Shown: one piece after another, positions 48,781 through 60,600 of the stretch
Layout of the letters: every line of letters starts with the position of its first letter
Position numbering within the stretch: the first letter of the stretch is position 1
DNA from: Metopolophium dirhodum
Lineage: Eukaryota; Arthropoda; Insecta; Hemiptera; Aphididae
Direction: 5' to 3'
NCBI RefSeq assembly: GCF_019925205.1
Contig: NC_083566.1
Span: 33,046,001-33,110,000, forward strand
DNA length: 64,000 bases
The notes under the pieces: generated by a model
The model's input: the letters and a program-made list of their open reading frames with translations, nothing else
Told to the model about the DNA's origin: nothing
The model's database searches: none
Translations under genes and position numbers: made by a program

Positions 48781-51713
48781 ATGGCGCACATAGTTGACAT
48801 ATTTTTGCAAAACATGGGTTGCAGCCACGACCGCGGTTATGGTCTGGTATTTTTCAACTACTGCGAGTTGGCCTTTACGCTGCTCTTCACCGTGTCTACG
48901 TATCCGACGATCGCCGACCCAACGGAAAATCTATCCATTCGCCTGTACGGCGTCCTGTGCCTGTTAATCGAAGTCCACATTTTTGCTTTCATAGCCGCTC
49001 GGATTTACCATCAGTCACAACGCCGAGATATGCACCAGCGTTCGCAGGGAGTGGAAATACCGGAAAACTATAGACGGAAAATCGCAATAATGATCAAACA
49101 TCATTTCATCATTTCGAACGTCTTCGTGGCGGTTTCCTTGTTGTACACGATTTCGTTGGATTGGGTGCGGATCGGCGATCCGTTCACGTTCCCTTTCATC
49201 GACGTGTTGCCGATAAAAACGACAAACGTGACCGTTTACGTGTGCAAATATATTGTATATACTTTGCCCGTGTACTTTGCACACTTGGAAACCTGTTTCT
49301 TGAATGTGACGTTCATGTATTCCGCGGGCGTCGTGAAGAGACATTTTCAGATACTCGACGAGCAGGTCGAAGAAGCGATTGTAAACGAGGACGAACAGAA
49401 ATTAAAGATCGCGATCAAACACCATCAACAGGTGTTGAAGTGAGTTGTGTTCGGTGCACTGTATATATATTATAGTTCATATAGGTATACTTGGTGACAT
49501 TTAACTTAAAAGTTCTGTCAAACAAAAAAAAATTATATTTAAAATTAGTTTAACTTTCCTGTCTATTCCAATTTAGCCTGCACCTAATAATCTAATGTAT
49601 CAGCATATAATTTTAAATTTTATACATATTTAGTAATGACTTGTGAATTAATCCCATAATAATACTAATACCTACAACCTAAATAGTATAGGCTGTCCGT
49701 AGAATCTAAATAATAATAATAATATATTAGGCAAAATTTTTTGTTTTTAAATTATTGACAAAGCACCTAATTCATTTTACATGTATATAATATTATTTTA
49801 TAATTAATAGTGAGAATATTGTACAGGGCGATTCATTAAGCGTAAAATACTGATTATCTCAAAAAGTACTAATGTTTTTGAAAATATTTTTTTACATAGT
49901 TTCAAGTTGTTAAAAAAACAACGTTTTTATTAAGAAATCATATTTTTAAATATTTTTTTAAGTTTTTTACTTTTTTGAATGACAACATAGAGTTTTAATT
50001 TCATTTTCCAAAGCAGAATATTTTTCTAAGTTTTTTGATTCATAAAAATCGAATTTAGGGCGAGTAGTTTATGAGTTATAAGTATTTAAAGTTCAGACAA
50101 GCGGAGTACTGGACAAACATTTTGCGGGGTAACCCCTACCACTCCACTCCGCCAATCTAAACTTTAAATACTTATAACTCATAAACTACTCGCCCTAAAT
50201 TTGATTGTTTTGAATAAAAATACTTAGAAAAATATTTTGCCTTGGAAAATGAAATTACCAAATCAAAAAAATCTTTTAATAGGTATCTACAATTAATACT
50301 ATAAACTTAATTACTGTATGTTTAGGTATTTTGAAGATATGAAGACCGTTTATGAAAAACCCATATTATTGACAATAGAATTTTGTGGATTATATGTTGG
50401 CTTAACTAGTTGTTTCGTGATTCAAGTCATACAGGTGTGTGGTAGACGCGCGGCAGTAATAAATAATTATATATTTGTTTAATTTTATTAATAGTTCAAA
50501 AATATTTGTTAACTACCTATGTGGTTAATAACAAAACAGTTTCAATAATTTTAGATTTTATAGAATTTCGTAAAAACTACTATCCTGTAGAGTTATGCAG
50601 TGCAAATATTAACTTTCTACTCAGCTCTCATAACAAAATATGAAGATTGAAGAACATTATTGTTCTATATTGTTGAATTTAGATTTAAAAGAATATAATA
50701 CTACATTATTATTAATTTATGGCAATATAATAACAATTAATTATATGGAATTCAAGTTATTAATTATAGATACCTGTATTATTTTTAGGGTTTTATTCAT
50801 CAAATAATATTGGGATTGTGTATAGTTAGTAGTATGGCGTGTCTCATGACAATTATAATGTATTGCATTTATGCAAGCAACATGTATGATTTAGTAAGTA
50901 TTAATTATAATATGTGTTATACGTCTTACACATTATTATACATATGTGGCTATATGTGTATAATTATATTCTTTACAGCATGGTATTTCACATGGTAAAC
51001 ACTAATTTTCTCAAAAACTTCTATTATTTTTAGAAAATTTTAGTCAATAAACAAACTTACATTTTGCAAAAATAATGTGTTTTTACAATATTGCGTCGTT
51101 ATAACATTTTTTTTTTGCAATTTAAAACGATAGAAGATGACTTCAAATTATTTAAAAAAAATATTATCGTGAACTGAAGTATAAACTAATAAATTATACG
51201 TCAATACATTTTCATAATAATATAATGGATGTTTGCCATGTACCTATGTCCTATAATCTATATACATATATAGGTGTTTATAATTATTTTAATTTCTCAG
51301 CACAATGGTATATTGAACGCACTTTTTGAACATCGATCATGTTATTCTCGAAACAAATCATTTAAACGACTTATTTTAATTATGATGATGAGAGCAACAA
51401 TACCATTAGAATTTAAAGCTGGCTCCATTTTCACCATAAACTTAAATCTACTTGTCAAAGTAAGCAATGTTATTGTTTATATATTATAAATGCGTTAGGT
51501 ATAATCAATGTTTATGAATATAATAGGTGTGTTGTTGCAAAGTTTTTTTGGATTACTTGAAATTTATCAGGCGCTGTTTTTTAGAAAACATAAATTATTA
51601 TACATTTAACAGGCATATATTTGTATTTATTTCAGATCCTAAAATTTGCATATACGGTGTTTAATGTTTTATTATCATCAATCAATCACCAATTTAAAGA
51701 AACTGCAATATGA
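48781..51713 (+). CDS. Odorant receptor (7tm_6 family), complete, five coding exons
   Basis: Exons 48781-49439, 50326-50434, 50789-50893, 51301-51459 and 51636-51713 (TGA) join in frame through GT-AG introns to give 369 aa, normal for an insect OR. Predicted membrane segments are at about 20-40, 53-75, 108-126, 150-170, 232-256, 258-282 and 336-360. The C-terminal half carries the family hallmark: FKRLILIMMMRATIPLEFKA, then ILKFAYTVFNVLLSS. The final three introns are phase 0, the usual arrangement near OR 3' ends. Insect ORs form ligand-gated cation channels with Orco in olfactory neuron dendrites, with N-terminus inside; this is a tuning receptor, not Orco. N149 (NVT) is a possible glycosylation site. 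Ligand unknown. A polyadenylation hexamer lies at 51825. Intron 1 contains a strong foldback, and an alternative last exon may exist at 51861-51944. Confidence 0.94.
49995..50257. repeat. Foldback repeat family C, intact copy in receptor intron 1
   Basis: The arms at 50052-50093 and 50160-50201 are perfect 42-bp inverted repeats. Pairing continues imperfectly outward (TTAATTTCATTTTCC at 49995 against GGAAAATGAAATTA near 50244), for about 260 bp in total. The loop contains GCGGAGT/ACTCCGC and GGGGT-AA-CCCC inner stems plus the CAAACATTTTGCGGGGTA motif found in copies at 12.1 and 40.9 kb. The high arm identity suggests recent insertion or constraint. Superfamily unknown. Confidence 0.85.
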
Positions 51714-51824
51714 AAACGATATTATCTTTATAAACGATTAGTGAATATTATGAATTCTAAAATGTATTCTAATATTATAGTGAATTCTAAAATGTTTTTA
51801 AATCAAATTTTGTTCATCTGCTAA

Positions 51825-51830
51825 AATAAA
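51825..51830 (+). terminator. Polyadenylation hexamer of the odorant receptor
   Basis: AATAAA (in CTAAAATAAAAACTG) lies 112 bp after the TGA at 51711-51713 and before the candidate second terminal exon, so use of exon 5 would end here. Confidence 0.55.
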
Positions 51831-51860
51831 AACTGTTGTTGGTAGTTTTATTATTTTCAG

Positions 51861-51944
51861 ATCTTAAAATGTCTCACATATTATGCTCTTTTTAACACTG
51901 TAGTACCGCCATCCTTTAATAAGATGCACTCGTCATGCAAATGA
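51861..51944 (+). CDS. Candidate alternative terminal exon of the odorant receptor
   Basis: A strong acceptor (TTATTATTTTCAG, ending 51860) is followed by 27 codons and TGA (51942-51944) in the same phase 0 as exon 5. It begins ILKCLTYYALFNTVV, parallel to ILKFAYTVFNVLLSS of exon 5. Splicing from the donor at 51460 would swap the C-terminal membrane segment. It could be a functional mutually exclusive last exon, a decayed exon duplicate, or the remnant of a tandem receptor copy. The PP and polar tail are less like the family consensus than exon 5. Confidence 0.4.
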   Translation: MLKCLTYYALFNTVVPPSFNKMHSSCK

Positions 51945-52740
51945 AATATTTGAACCTTTTTTCCAGGGAAAATTATAAATTTGGTCTCAAATGTGTTGAA
52001 TGACTGTATAATATTTATTATTTTACTCTCCCTAGTTCCTACTCAAATAATTATAGGTACACAACAGAGATAGTTATTACTTCAAATCAGAATATAATTT
52101 TAAATCACTTATAAGTATAAAAATATGATTTAACATAAGTTATAATATATAATTGTGTACAACAATTATTATAATCGATTGACGAGTATGGCTGAGTGTT
52201 TACATTGTATACAATATTATTGAAAATACAGAATATATAGGTAACTATTAGAAAATTGTATATACTCCTATAATTATCGAGAGTATTGGGTTGGATTTTA
52301 AAATGTGTTAAGGTTGATTTGTAGCTGTAACTGTCAAGGCAAGTGACATCACTACATCAGTAAGTGCTATACTCAATTCAGAAAATTGTATTACGCCTTT
52401 TAATAACATCAGTAGTCGCGAATCTTCTTTCTTTAGTGTATGTGCGGCAGAGTGCATGACCCCTAACTTTGTGTGTCAATTACAATTTAACTGATAGGTA
52501 CTTATATTCTAGAACTGATCTCAGAATCAGCGAAGATGTAGTAGTGGTTACTGGTTTGAAGAAATAAATTATTTGCATCTCTTTGCAGTTGTCGAGGAAG
52601 GTAAAGATCATTTGTTATTTTCCGATTTCAGTAATAATTGTGGTTTATTATTTTTGTTCATATATTTTAGTTACTTTTTTTATTTTTAACTACCTGTCTT
52701 GTTAATTGGCAAGGTACGTACAATTTCAGAACAATAAATT
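51945..52740. other. Intergenic sequence downstream of the receptor
   Basis: AT-rich to about 52.3 kb, then mixed composition to 52.7 kb. No further receptor exon (no FKRL..MM motif) was found, so there is no visible tandem OR copy. Confidence 0.45.
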
Positions 52741-52919
52741 GTCAGCTGGAGTTATAATATGTTGTCTGTGTCCAAAGGTAACTACTGTAAGTATATATAC
52801 AAATAATAACTTGATTAAGATGGCTATAGATAGTTTGTAATATTAACCTATGCCATATTATTAGAATTACACGGTTACTATTGACTTTCCTTTTGATGGT
52901 TAGTTTAGAGTACGTAGAG

Positions 52920-53276
52920 AAGCTATTGCTGGTGGTGGTTTCCTCTAAACGCGATTTCACGTCGATTGATGCAGGTCTGAGATAAAATTATTAAGATAAA
53001 CGGCACTTGAAGTAAACATAGTGCGGAGATAACAATAGCGTGTGTGCACTTGTCGGTTATCCACACGATGTTAATCATAAACATATTCCAAAAATGGAAC
53101 TTACAAGTCATAATGCCTACACTCTGTCCAGCGAGAGAACAAACCGTGGCCAGTCGAAAATCGATTCTTCTGCGCGTCCACACGCGCCACTCTGCCAAAG
53201 TGGAATCGGTCTCGATGGCAGGGTGACGGGTGGTGTGATGCCCAAAATCAGTGGGTTCACTCGCTGGACAGAATAA
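52920..53276. other. Unexplained GC-richer block with open frames and strong secondary structure
   Basis: On the - strand a frame stays open through about 115 codons (53276 to 52923), with a hydrophobic run (ISALCLLQVPFILIILS) near its end; + strand frames are also open over 53040-53276. I do not recognise any family. The sequence folds on paper: CTGTCCAGCGAG (53124-53135) with CTCGCTGGACAG (53260-53271), CGATTC (53162-53167) with GAATCG (53203-53208), and inside these two directly abutting hairpins (53172-53187 and 53188-53202). It could be a structured non-coding RNA, a foldback transposon, or an exon of an unrecognised gene. Confidence 0.35.
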
Positions 53277-55376
53277 TGTATTTATATAACTGTACCTACA
53301 TCCAATAATCCTCCGTATGCCGCGGATAAACCTTTAAAAAAAAATAGGTATACATATTATACTAGTTATTTAGTTAACAATTATTGTTAAAATTTCTTAA
53401 AAACTAGATGCGTTTTAATGTAAAATTGTTTATGTATGTGTATCCATTTTAGTTGTTTATCCAATTTTTCAAATCAGATTCATAAATTATAATTTATAAT
53501 GTCTTAGACGAATAAATAAAAATTCACCAACAAACAAGTAGTAAGTATTATGATACCACAGCATTGTGGATAGACTATTTATAATTTAGATACACCACTA
53601 TCGTCTATGATAGGTTTCCATGTTATCTCAAAAGTATATGTTGTTAATCTATCCAAATATGATATAAGTGAGGAAGTATTAAAGTTAAATTAGCTTATAT
53701 ATATGCCATAATATATATCATGTCTATACAACTAAATACAATTTTAGGTTAGTTACTGCTGAAAATTAAATTTAGGCACATCAATTATTATTTTTACTTT
53801 ATGTGGTAAAACTATAAATTACAACTTTAAATAAAATAACCGTTTTTAAAACAGTTTTATTAAAATATTACATGCAATTATACAAGCCCATAATATCTCT
53901 AATACTATAGAAATCTATAACATGTCTTTTATTCATCATAATTCATAGGGAGTAAACGGTATGAGTGTAGGTATAGGTAATTGTCATAACTGGATTCTGT
54001 AATTATATACCTCTCCTCAAAACCATTTTATTGTTAGACATACTGTTTCAATGATTGCAAATTGACTTACATTAGCACGATTCTTTAGACTATTATTTTA
54101 CTATAGTAATAATAATTATTGACATGTGTTGATATATTATGGTAACCGATAGGTCTCAATTACCTATACAATTATTACGCAAATATTAATTTGGCTGACA
54201 CGTCTTTTTGAGGCAATAAGAAATATTTACATTCAAAACCTTTAAATATTGCTTTAGATAAATAATTATCTTGTACCTATTTAATATGATAAATAACTCG
54301 AATTTAATAATAAATGGTAAATAACTAAATTTCTTCATACCTACTTACTCGTATATTAATACAACTAAAATATTAGTATTAATTACTATAATTAGCTACC
54401 ATTTATAAGTAGGTAATATCTTATTTTAAAGATAAAATTATGTAATTATTATGTAAGAACTAAACATGAAAAAACAGAGGTAATAATATTTAGAGAACAA
54501 AATCAACTAACAAGACATGTTGAGTTATCTGTTTCTTGTACTTAATTATAAATAGATAACTCAATTTTAACCTTTAACTAACAATTAGGTTACTTTATAC
54601 TGGAATAGTATATGTATGTTGCACCCATTAATATATAATTTTTTCTTTATTATATTTTATTACTGAATAATACGGTTTTACCAAAAAATTGATTTATCTG
54701 GTTATTGCATTAGGGCCTTCACAATTCAGATTTTGGTAATAAATAATTATTGATAAATAACTGTTATTAAATCTTTTTAATTTGCTTGTACACTATCGAT
54801 GTACCTTCTTACTCCATAATATACTATAGGGGTCAATTAATGTCATTGTTAGTAAATTGTAAATGTATTCCAAAATCTTATTCAAAGCCGGTACCCATAG
54901 CTGAAATGTGTATATATGATTAGTGTTTTGACAAATTTGTAAGGTATACATATTACATTTTTATTTACATAACAACCGGGTGTCTCTAATCTCTATAACA
55001 TATCTATACGTATCTCTTTTATGTATTAAAAAGTGAGAATGATGATCGCACTCTCCTCGTTTGGGTACTTTTTTCCAGCTGTAAACAAAAATATTTAAGA
55101 AACAAATTAAAGTAGCCGCATAGTATATAATATTATATAGGTTTAAGGTATAGTATACACTACTATATATTATGTACCTACTGCCAATATCATTAATATT
55201 TGTCCACGTTCTAAGGAGTTGTCTAATTGGAATTAATGCAATATTTAATTTCGCCTGGTACAGAGATCACTCGTCTAACACATCGTATTACTTAATTATA
55301 ATAACATTATACCCTCGCCACTACGATCGAACGTGATCGGTTTCAAGGCATTGTTTTATTTTATTTTACCCACAGA
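53277..55376. other. Intergenic AT-rich sequence, no supported gene
   Basis: No exon, RNA gene or transposon was recognised. AT palindromes and short A/T runs only. Confidence 0.5.
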
Positions 55377-55445
55377 ATGGATAACTTTAAAGAAATAAAA
55401 TTGGACTCGTTTGATTCCGAGTCACTTGGGGATTCGTTGGAATAA
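55377..55445 (+). other. Small open frame after a splice-acceptor-like site
   Basis: ATG at 55377 directly follows TTTTATTTTACCCACAG. It encodes 22 residues (MDNFKEIKLDSFDSESLGDS, then LE) and a TAA at 55443. The same frame continues after the stop as ILKKHSTSDCEVVCCGIPRI and remains open for over 25 codons. The acidic, serine-rich peptide looks coding-like, but no family is recognised. It may be a 5' exon, a nonsense-mutated exon, or chance. Confidence 0.25.
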
Positions 55446-55562
55446 ATTTTAAAAAAACATTCAACATCAGACTGCGAAGTGGTATGTTGTGGCATACCTC
55501 GGATACCTGCAGCAGCATCAAGATATAATGATATATATATAGGTATTACAATACCTAACTAC

Positions 55563-55592
55563 TATATTATTATATATATATATATATATATA
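55563..55592. repeat. TA dinucleotide microsatellite
   Basis: A (TA)n run at about 55567-55591; a second short (TA)n run lies at about 55784-55801. Confidence 0.75.
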
Positions 55593-55724
55593 GTACAGCG
55601 CCACCGGGGTGAAGGACATCCAAGGACCGAATGATACACACAACATTTCGTATCGTATATACATTATATTATTATGATATTATTACTTATTATACGTTTT
55701 ATATATATAATAATATATATTCAC

Positions 55725-56240
55725 CTCGACCTGCTTTTCGTCACCAGCCGGTTCCAACCACACAGCACTCGCATATAGGTACCTATATATATATATATAT
55801 ACGTTACGATGTTAATATTTTATCGCCGTCGTCGTCGTAGGTTTGGATGTTCTTTACGGTGCGCAGTTGTCCGACGACCGACGCCGCGTGTCGCGCAAAC
55901 GTCAGAAACCGATAATTTAGTATTTTATACCTTTCATAGGTATACATTTTTTTATAGTCGAGTTCCGTCCGGCCGCACGACAACAGCGGCTTGCACCATT
56001 ATAAGACAAGTATGTGCCTACGGTGTATGATATGCGATCTCATGGGTTTCTACCTCCGTATCGAAAACGAGCCAAGTTTACGATAATATTAATTTCCTAT
56101 AGTAGCTGATATTTAATTTATTGGATTTTAATCTTCGAGCTTATAACTTATTATTGTTTTTGTGACGAACTTCTGCAGCAGTGATCGCGGACGGCAAAAT
56201 CCAAAGACGACCGCTACCGCATAATTATACTGTTCAAACT
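55725..56240. other. CpG-richer block, possible promoter or 5' exon
   Basis: GC-rich patches (GTCGTCGTCG at about 55828, CGACGACCGACGCCGCGTGT at about 55872, and 56178-56215) interrupt AT-rich DNA. Frames of 69-73 codons cover it without domain features. It may be regulatory or an untranslated first exon. Confidence 0.25.
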
Positions 56241-57028
56241 TCAACGCAAAAAAAGACATAGGTATAGTATACCTCCAATCGATTACATTTAATATTATGC
56301 TAAAAAAAATATTACCATTATACTATTGTAGTAAAACCAGCGTTCTATAAATCACTTCCAAATGAGTAACAACAAAATAATTGCTCGTCACAATATAAAA
56401 TGTGCAGTAAAATTAATTCTTAGTAACTAATCAAATATATACGTTGCATTTGCTAAAAATAAATAATGCGTTGAGCAATTTAACTTAAATTATAGTAAAA
56501 AAAAAAAAAAACAAATTGTAATTTGATTAGACTACATACCGATTTTAAAGAGATCCAATGTTTCCCGTCAATTTTTTCGTATTGACTGGCATTGCTTGTG
56601 TACTTTTATACAGTAATCCCATGGGACTATAATAAATTAAACTATTGTTCCCTTTTCTGTTTATATTTCAACATTTTAAAAACACTTACATCAACTTGTC
56701 AATTCTTGTCATATTAAGTTTATTTCATCTAAATGATTAACTAATATGACTAATCAGTAATGAGCTTATAATAATATAGTACTTAACTTTTAACTTTTAA
56801 CGTATTGTAAAATTATATTTATAATTTAAGATATTGCAGTTATCTACATTTGTAATTTAAGATATTTTTATTACAATCGTGTGTGACACGTGAGTTGTTG
56901 ATAATTTGTGTGCAGTGCAGTCGTATTTATGATGTTTTGATCTGTAGAAGTTTTTATGATGTTTAAATTAAATTGAAATGGAAGGGCAATATTTAATAAA
57001 CAGCGAATTGAACAAAAAAAAAAAAAGA

Positions 57029-57165
57029 AAAAAGGTGGACAAGTGGGTACCTCTCTGCTGTACAGTAGGTGTCGAATAGCCGAATGGGTAATGGATGGAA
57101 TTAAATTTGAATTGAATGATGTATTGTTGTATAATATACGAAAAACGATTCTGCGTGGAGACGGA
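57029..57165 (+). repeat. Dispersed repeat family B, copy 2
   Basis: AAAAGGTGGACAAGTGGGTA, then CTCTGCTGTACAGTAGGTGT, CGAATAGCCGAATGGG and CGATTCTGCGTGGAGACGG. It shares the first and third blocks with 16940-17095 and preserves a longer 3' part. It is preceded by a poly-A run. Confidence 0.6.
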
Positions 57166-57479
57166 TATATTTATGTTTATATTTTATATTTTTGTTTATC
57201 TTTTTATAATTTTTATATTTTGTATATTTTTTTTTTTTATTGTTAAATAAATAGGTTTCAATGTTGGAAGTTATTATAGCTTAGAGTATTAAGATACAAA
57301 TGAGTAAATAGATAATATCTATATTTATTTATAATATATTATATAAAGAAAAAATACAGATAATGATGATTCTTAATGGTGTAGGACGTAGGTATTAGAT
57401 ATATACAATATTAAAACTTATTTTTAAGCTGTATTCTGGTTAAGCGCTTCTTCCATACTCGATGAAATAGAGATTGGTA

Positions 57480-57680
57480 CCGACGTGCCGCCTACGTATG
57501 CCCTAATATTTCGTTCATTTTTGAATTATGCGACTAAGAGGATGTTTCACGCCTCCACCCGCGTGTGTTGTCCCTGTCTTACAAATGTACAGCATAGCAA
57601 AAACATTTTTGAGTGGTACAACTATTATTATACTCCCTCTGTATTTGTAGAAGAGTCACCAAATATCCACAATGCATAAG
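57480..57680 (+). repeat. Dispersed repeat family A, copy 3
   Basis: The core ACTAAGAGGATGTTTCACGC, CTCCACCCGCGTGTGTTGTC and CTGTCTTACAAATGTACAGC, then ATAGCAAAAACATTTTTGAG, aligns with copies 1 and 2 on the opposite strand (11592-11745, 18421-18560). Confidence 0.6.
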
Positions 57681-60600
57681 GAAGAATTTCATCTGTGACG
57701 TATCGTTTTTATTTTTTTGATAGCACCATAGCCCTATGAATTAATGGACAGCGCATAGAGAGAGAAATCACCAGACGGGATTGTTGAGAGAGAAAGAGAG
57801 ATTTTGGGACGTTATAGTGTGCCAGAACATAGCCCAAAACATGTTTTTTCTCCCTCATATTCTCATATCTGCTCAGCCTCTTAAACACATAATTATAAAA
57901 TGTACGAAATACCAGAACATGCGTAGGTAATGCATTTATTGCATGTTTGTATCATTTATTCATATTATATTATTACTTATATTAACTTTTGAGTCAATTT
58001 ACCACCTTACCGTTTACCGTAGAACAGTGTGAATAGCGTCATGGTATACATATGGAATAGATTAAAATGTATTAATCTAAATATTTAGAGAATTACATTG
58101 TGAAAAGGCAGTAAAATATATATAGCATGCCTGCATGCGTACAAGTTTAAAAACTACACGAATAATGTTTTTTGAATCACAACAAAATTACCAACATTAC
58201 TCATTTATTCTGTGATAACATCATTATTCATTGTTTAAATATGTATGAAATTTCGTCAAAATCTAAACTTCAGATGTCTATGATGAAAAATTGTACGTTT
58301 ACATGTTTAGAGCTTTGGTTTCAGTATGATGTCATTTTTGAGTCTTAAGAAGTAATCCAATGAGTAACTTATATATTTGGTTACTACTCTAACAAACTAC
58401 TCTACTTTCTAATAAATTTCCAATCAATAAAACAATTATTATTTATTACTCTTGACAAAGTTCCCGAAACGTTATAATTTATAAGAATAACTGTATTGTA
58501 AATATACATATATAATATCTACACAATGTATATAAATACTCAATGCGTGCAGTGCGTCAGTGTACCGGTCTACTCTGCAACTATACTATCACTAATTATA
58601 TTTAAATGACTATAGTTATAACGCCGAATAATTAATAAATTCAAATATACATTCTTTGGTTTCCCTTCAAAGTTATGAATTTCAACTAAAATATTATTAT
58701 GCTCATCGTATATATAGGTATACTTATATATAATATTATATTTTAGCATATACCAGTATACATGACATTGACACGAATATTCGAATGCAAAGTATATTTC
58801 ACGCGTCCAAAAAGAACAAACTCTACAGATTCAAACGTACTATTTAACAAACACTCTAACTATTCAAACGTATAGAAAAACAAGGCAATAATAAATGGTA
58901 GGTAGATCACTCGTCGTTTCTTGTTTATTTTTTTTATACTGTATAATGTTTGCTGTGAGTATAAAATGTTCGTTAGTGAAAGACTATTAGTTGTAATTGT
59001 GTATACGCCTCGTGTCTTGTACCATAAGACATTCATACGCCATGACTTAAAATCATCTACTATAAAGATTTCCATTATAATGCGACAGATGTAAAATTCG
59101 GGTTTTAGTGTAATCGTAATTCATAGAGCAAGATCCTTTATTTGAATAAAAAAACAATACTCATTCCCTCAATTAGTTAATGGTCCAATCATCGGAAACG
59201 ATATAAACGATATACCTATTATTATATACGACGGTTTCGACCGCGTCGATATTGGTTATGCAGAATGGATGCGAGTTGATTGCGCAAGCCCAATGAAAAT
59301 AAAAATTCGAATACAACGATTTCGAATATCAAGATGTATATCGAAATAATGAGACGAATTAAGCTTAATGAGTTGGTAAAAACTCGAAGATTTTACACGA
59401 TATAAAAGTGGGATGTTCCGATGTTCAGCAGTTTAAATAACGAAACGTAGTATATAACATAAATTGTACCGTATATATATATATATAGTCACTCGGTAAC
59501 TATAGTAGGTAACCTAAAACCTACAACTGATTATTGACCCGATTCAATTAATTATGATATATAGTATAGACATATATTATGTGCAAACAAATTATACTTA
59601 AGATAATTATTATGTACGACATTCGACATTTCTAACAGGTGGGTATAGAGTCTATCATGCATTGAACATTCGTTTTCGTCATCGCACGCGGCGCCGTGTC
59701 AGAAGTTCGCGCGCGCTGTAACAATAATATAATTAGTAATATTAATACTACAAAAAAGCGCACCCGACTCACTTTTTTTGTGCCACAGTATATTTTACTA
59801 TCGAAAAAAATTAAAACCTGTCTTAATTGTGGATACAAGCAAATGCATACTATACATAACTCACCGTGTAAGTATACCAATATAATAACGAATCGACGAA
59901 AATAGTTTGATTCAAAAAATGTTACACTGCAGCTGTCTGCTGCAATATTGTCGGGCAGTAATGTAAGCTTAGCAATTTATTGTAACCCGCCATTGAATAG
60001 AGATAGTAAATTATATATAATTGTGTGTACACGATAGTAATGTAATGCGGCCATGTAGGTAAACGCGCGTTTACGACATATTTTCTGTTTCATATAGGTA
60101 TTTTTACTTTCCATACACAATGCAATTTTAAAATATTTTGATTAATTCTAAGTTACCTATTTATTAAAAGAGCCTATATTATATTCACACCATTCTACGG
60201 TATTGAATTATAATTTATAATAGATAATAACATCTAGTACCTAATAATATATAGTAAAATATTAAAATAATATAATTGTATAATACATGGGATTTGTTAT
60301 TGGCAACAATTCGATCAACCTACCTTATTAGTTATTACTAAATACTCATAGCAATATGAATATGTAATAATATATTATGCAGCAGAGAATTATCAAAATA
60401 TAACAAATTATATTTTCAATTTTCAATTTTATAACCGGAGGCAAGGTTCAAAAATCAAAAGTTAATATTATATCGAATACTGTACAAATTGTTTTTTTCT
60501 TAATTTACTTTTAAAGATAAGCTGAGCTTTTAGTAATATAGCAACTGTCCCTGCAAAAGTATTGGTCTACTAATCATTACTCCAGTAGTCAAAATGTTTA

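Noticed and set aside
49015..49344. 109-codon - frame inside receptor exon 1
   Set aside because: Antisense shadow of the well-supported receptor exon.
50789..50994. Longer third receptor exon reading through to a donor at 50995
   Set aside because: It would leave phase 2, and joining it to exon 4 at 51301 gives a stop after four codons; the donor at 50894 keeps phase 0 and the family's continuity.
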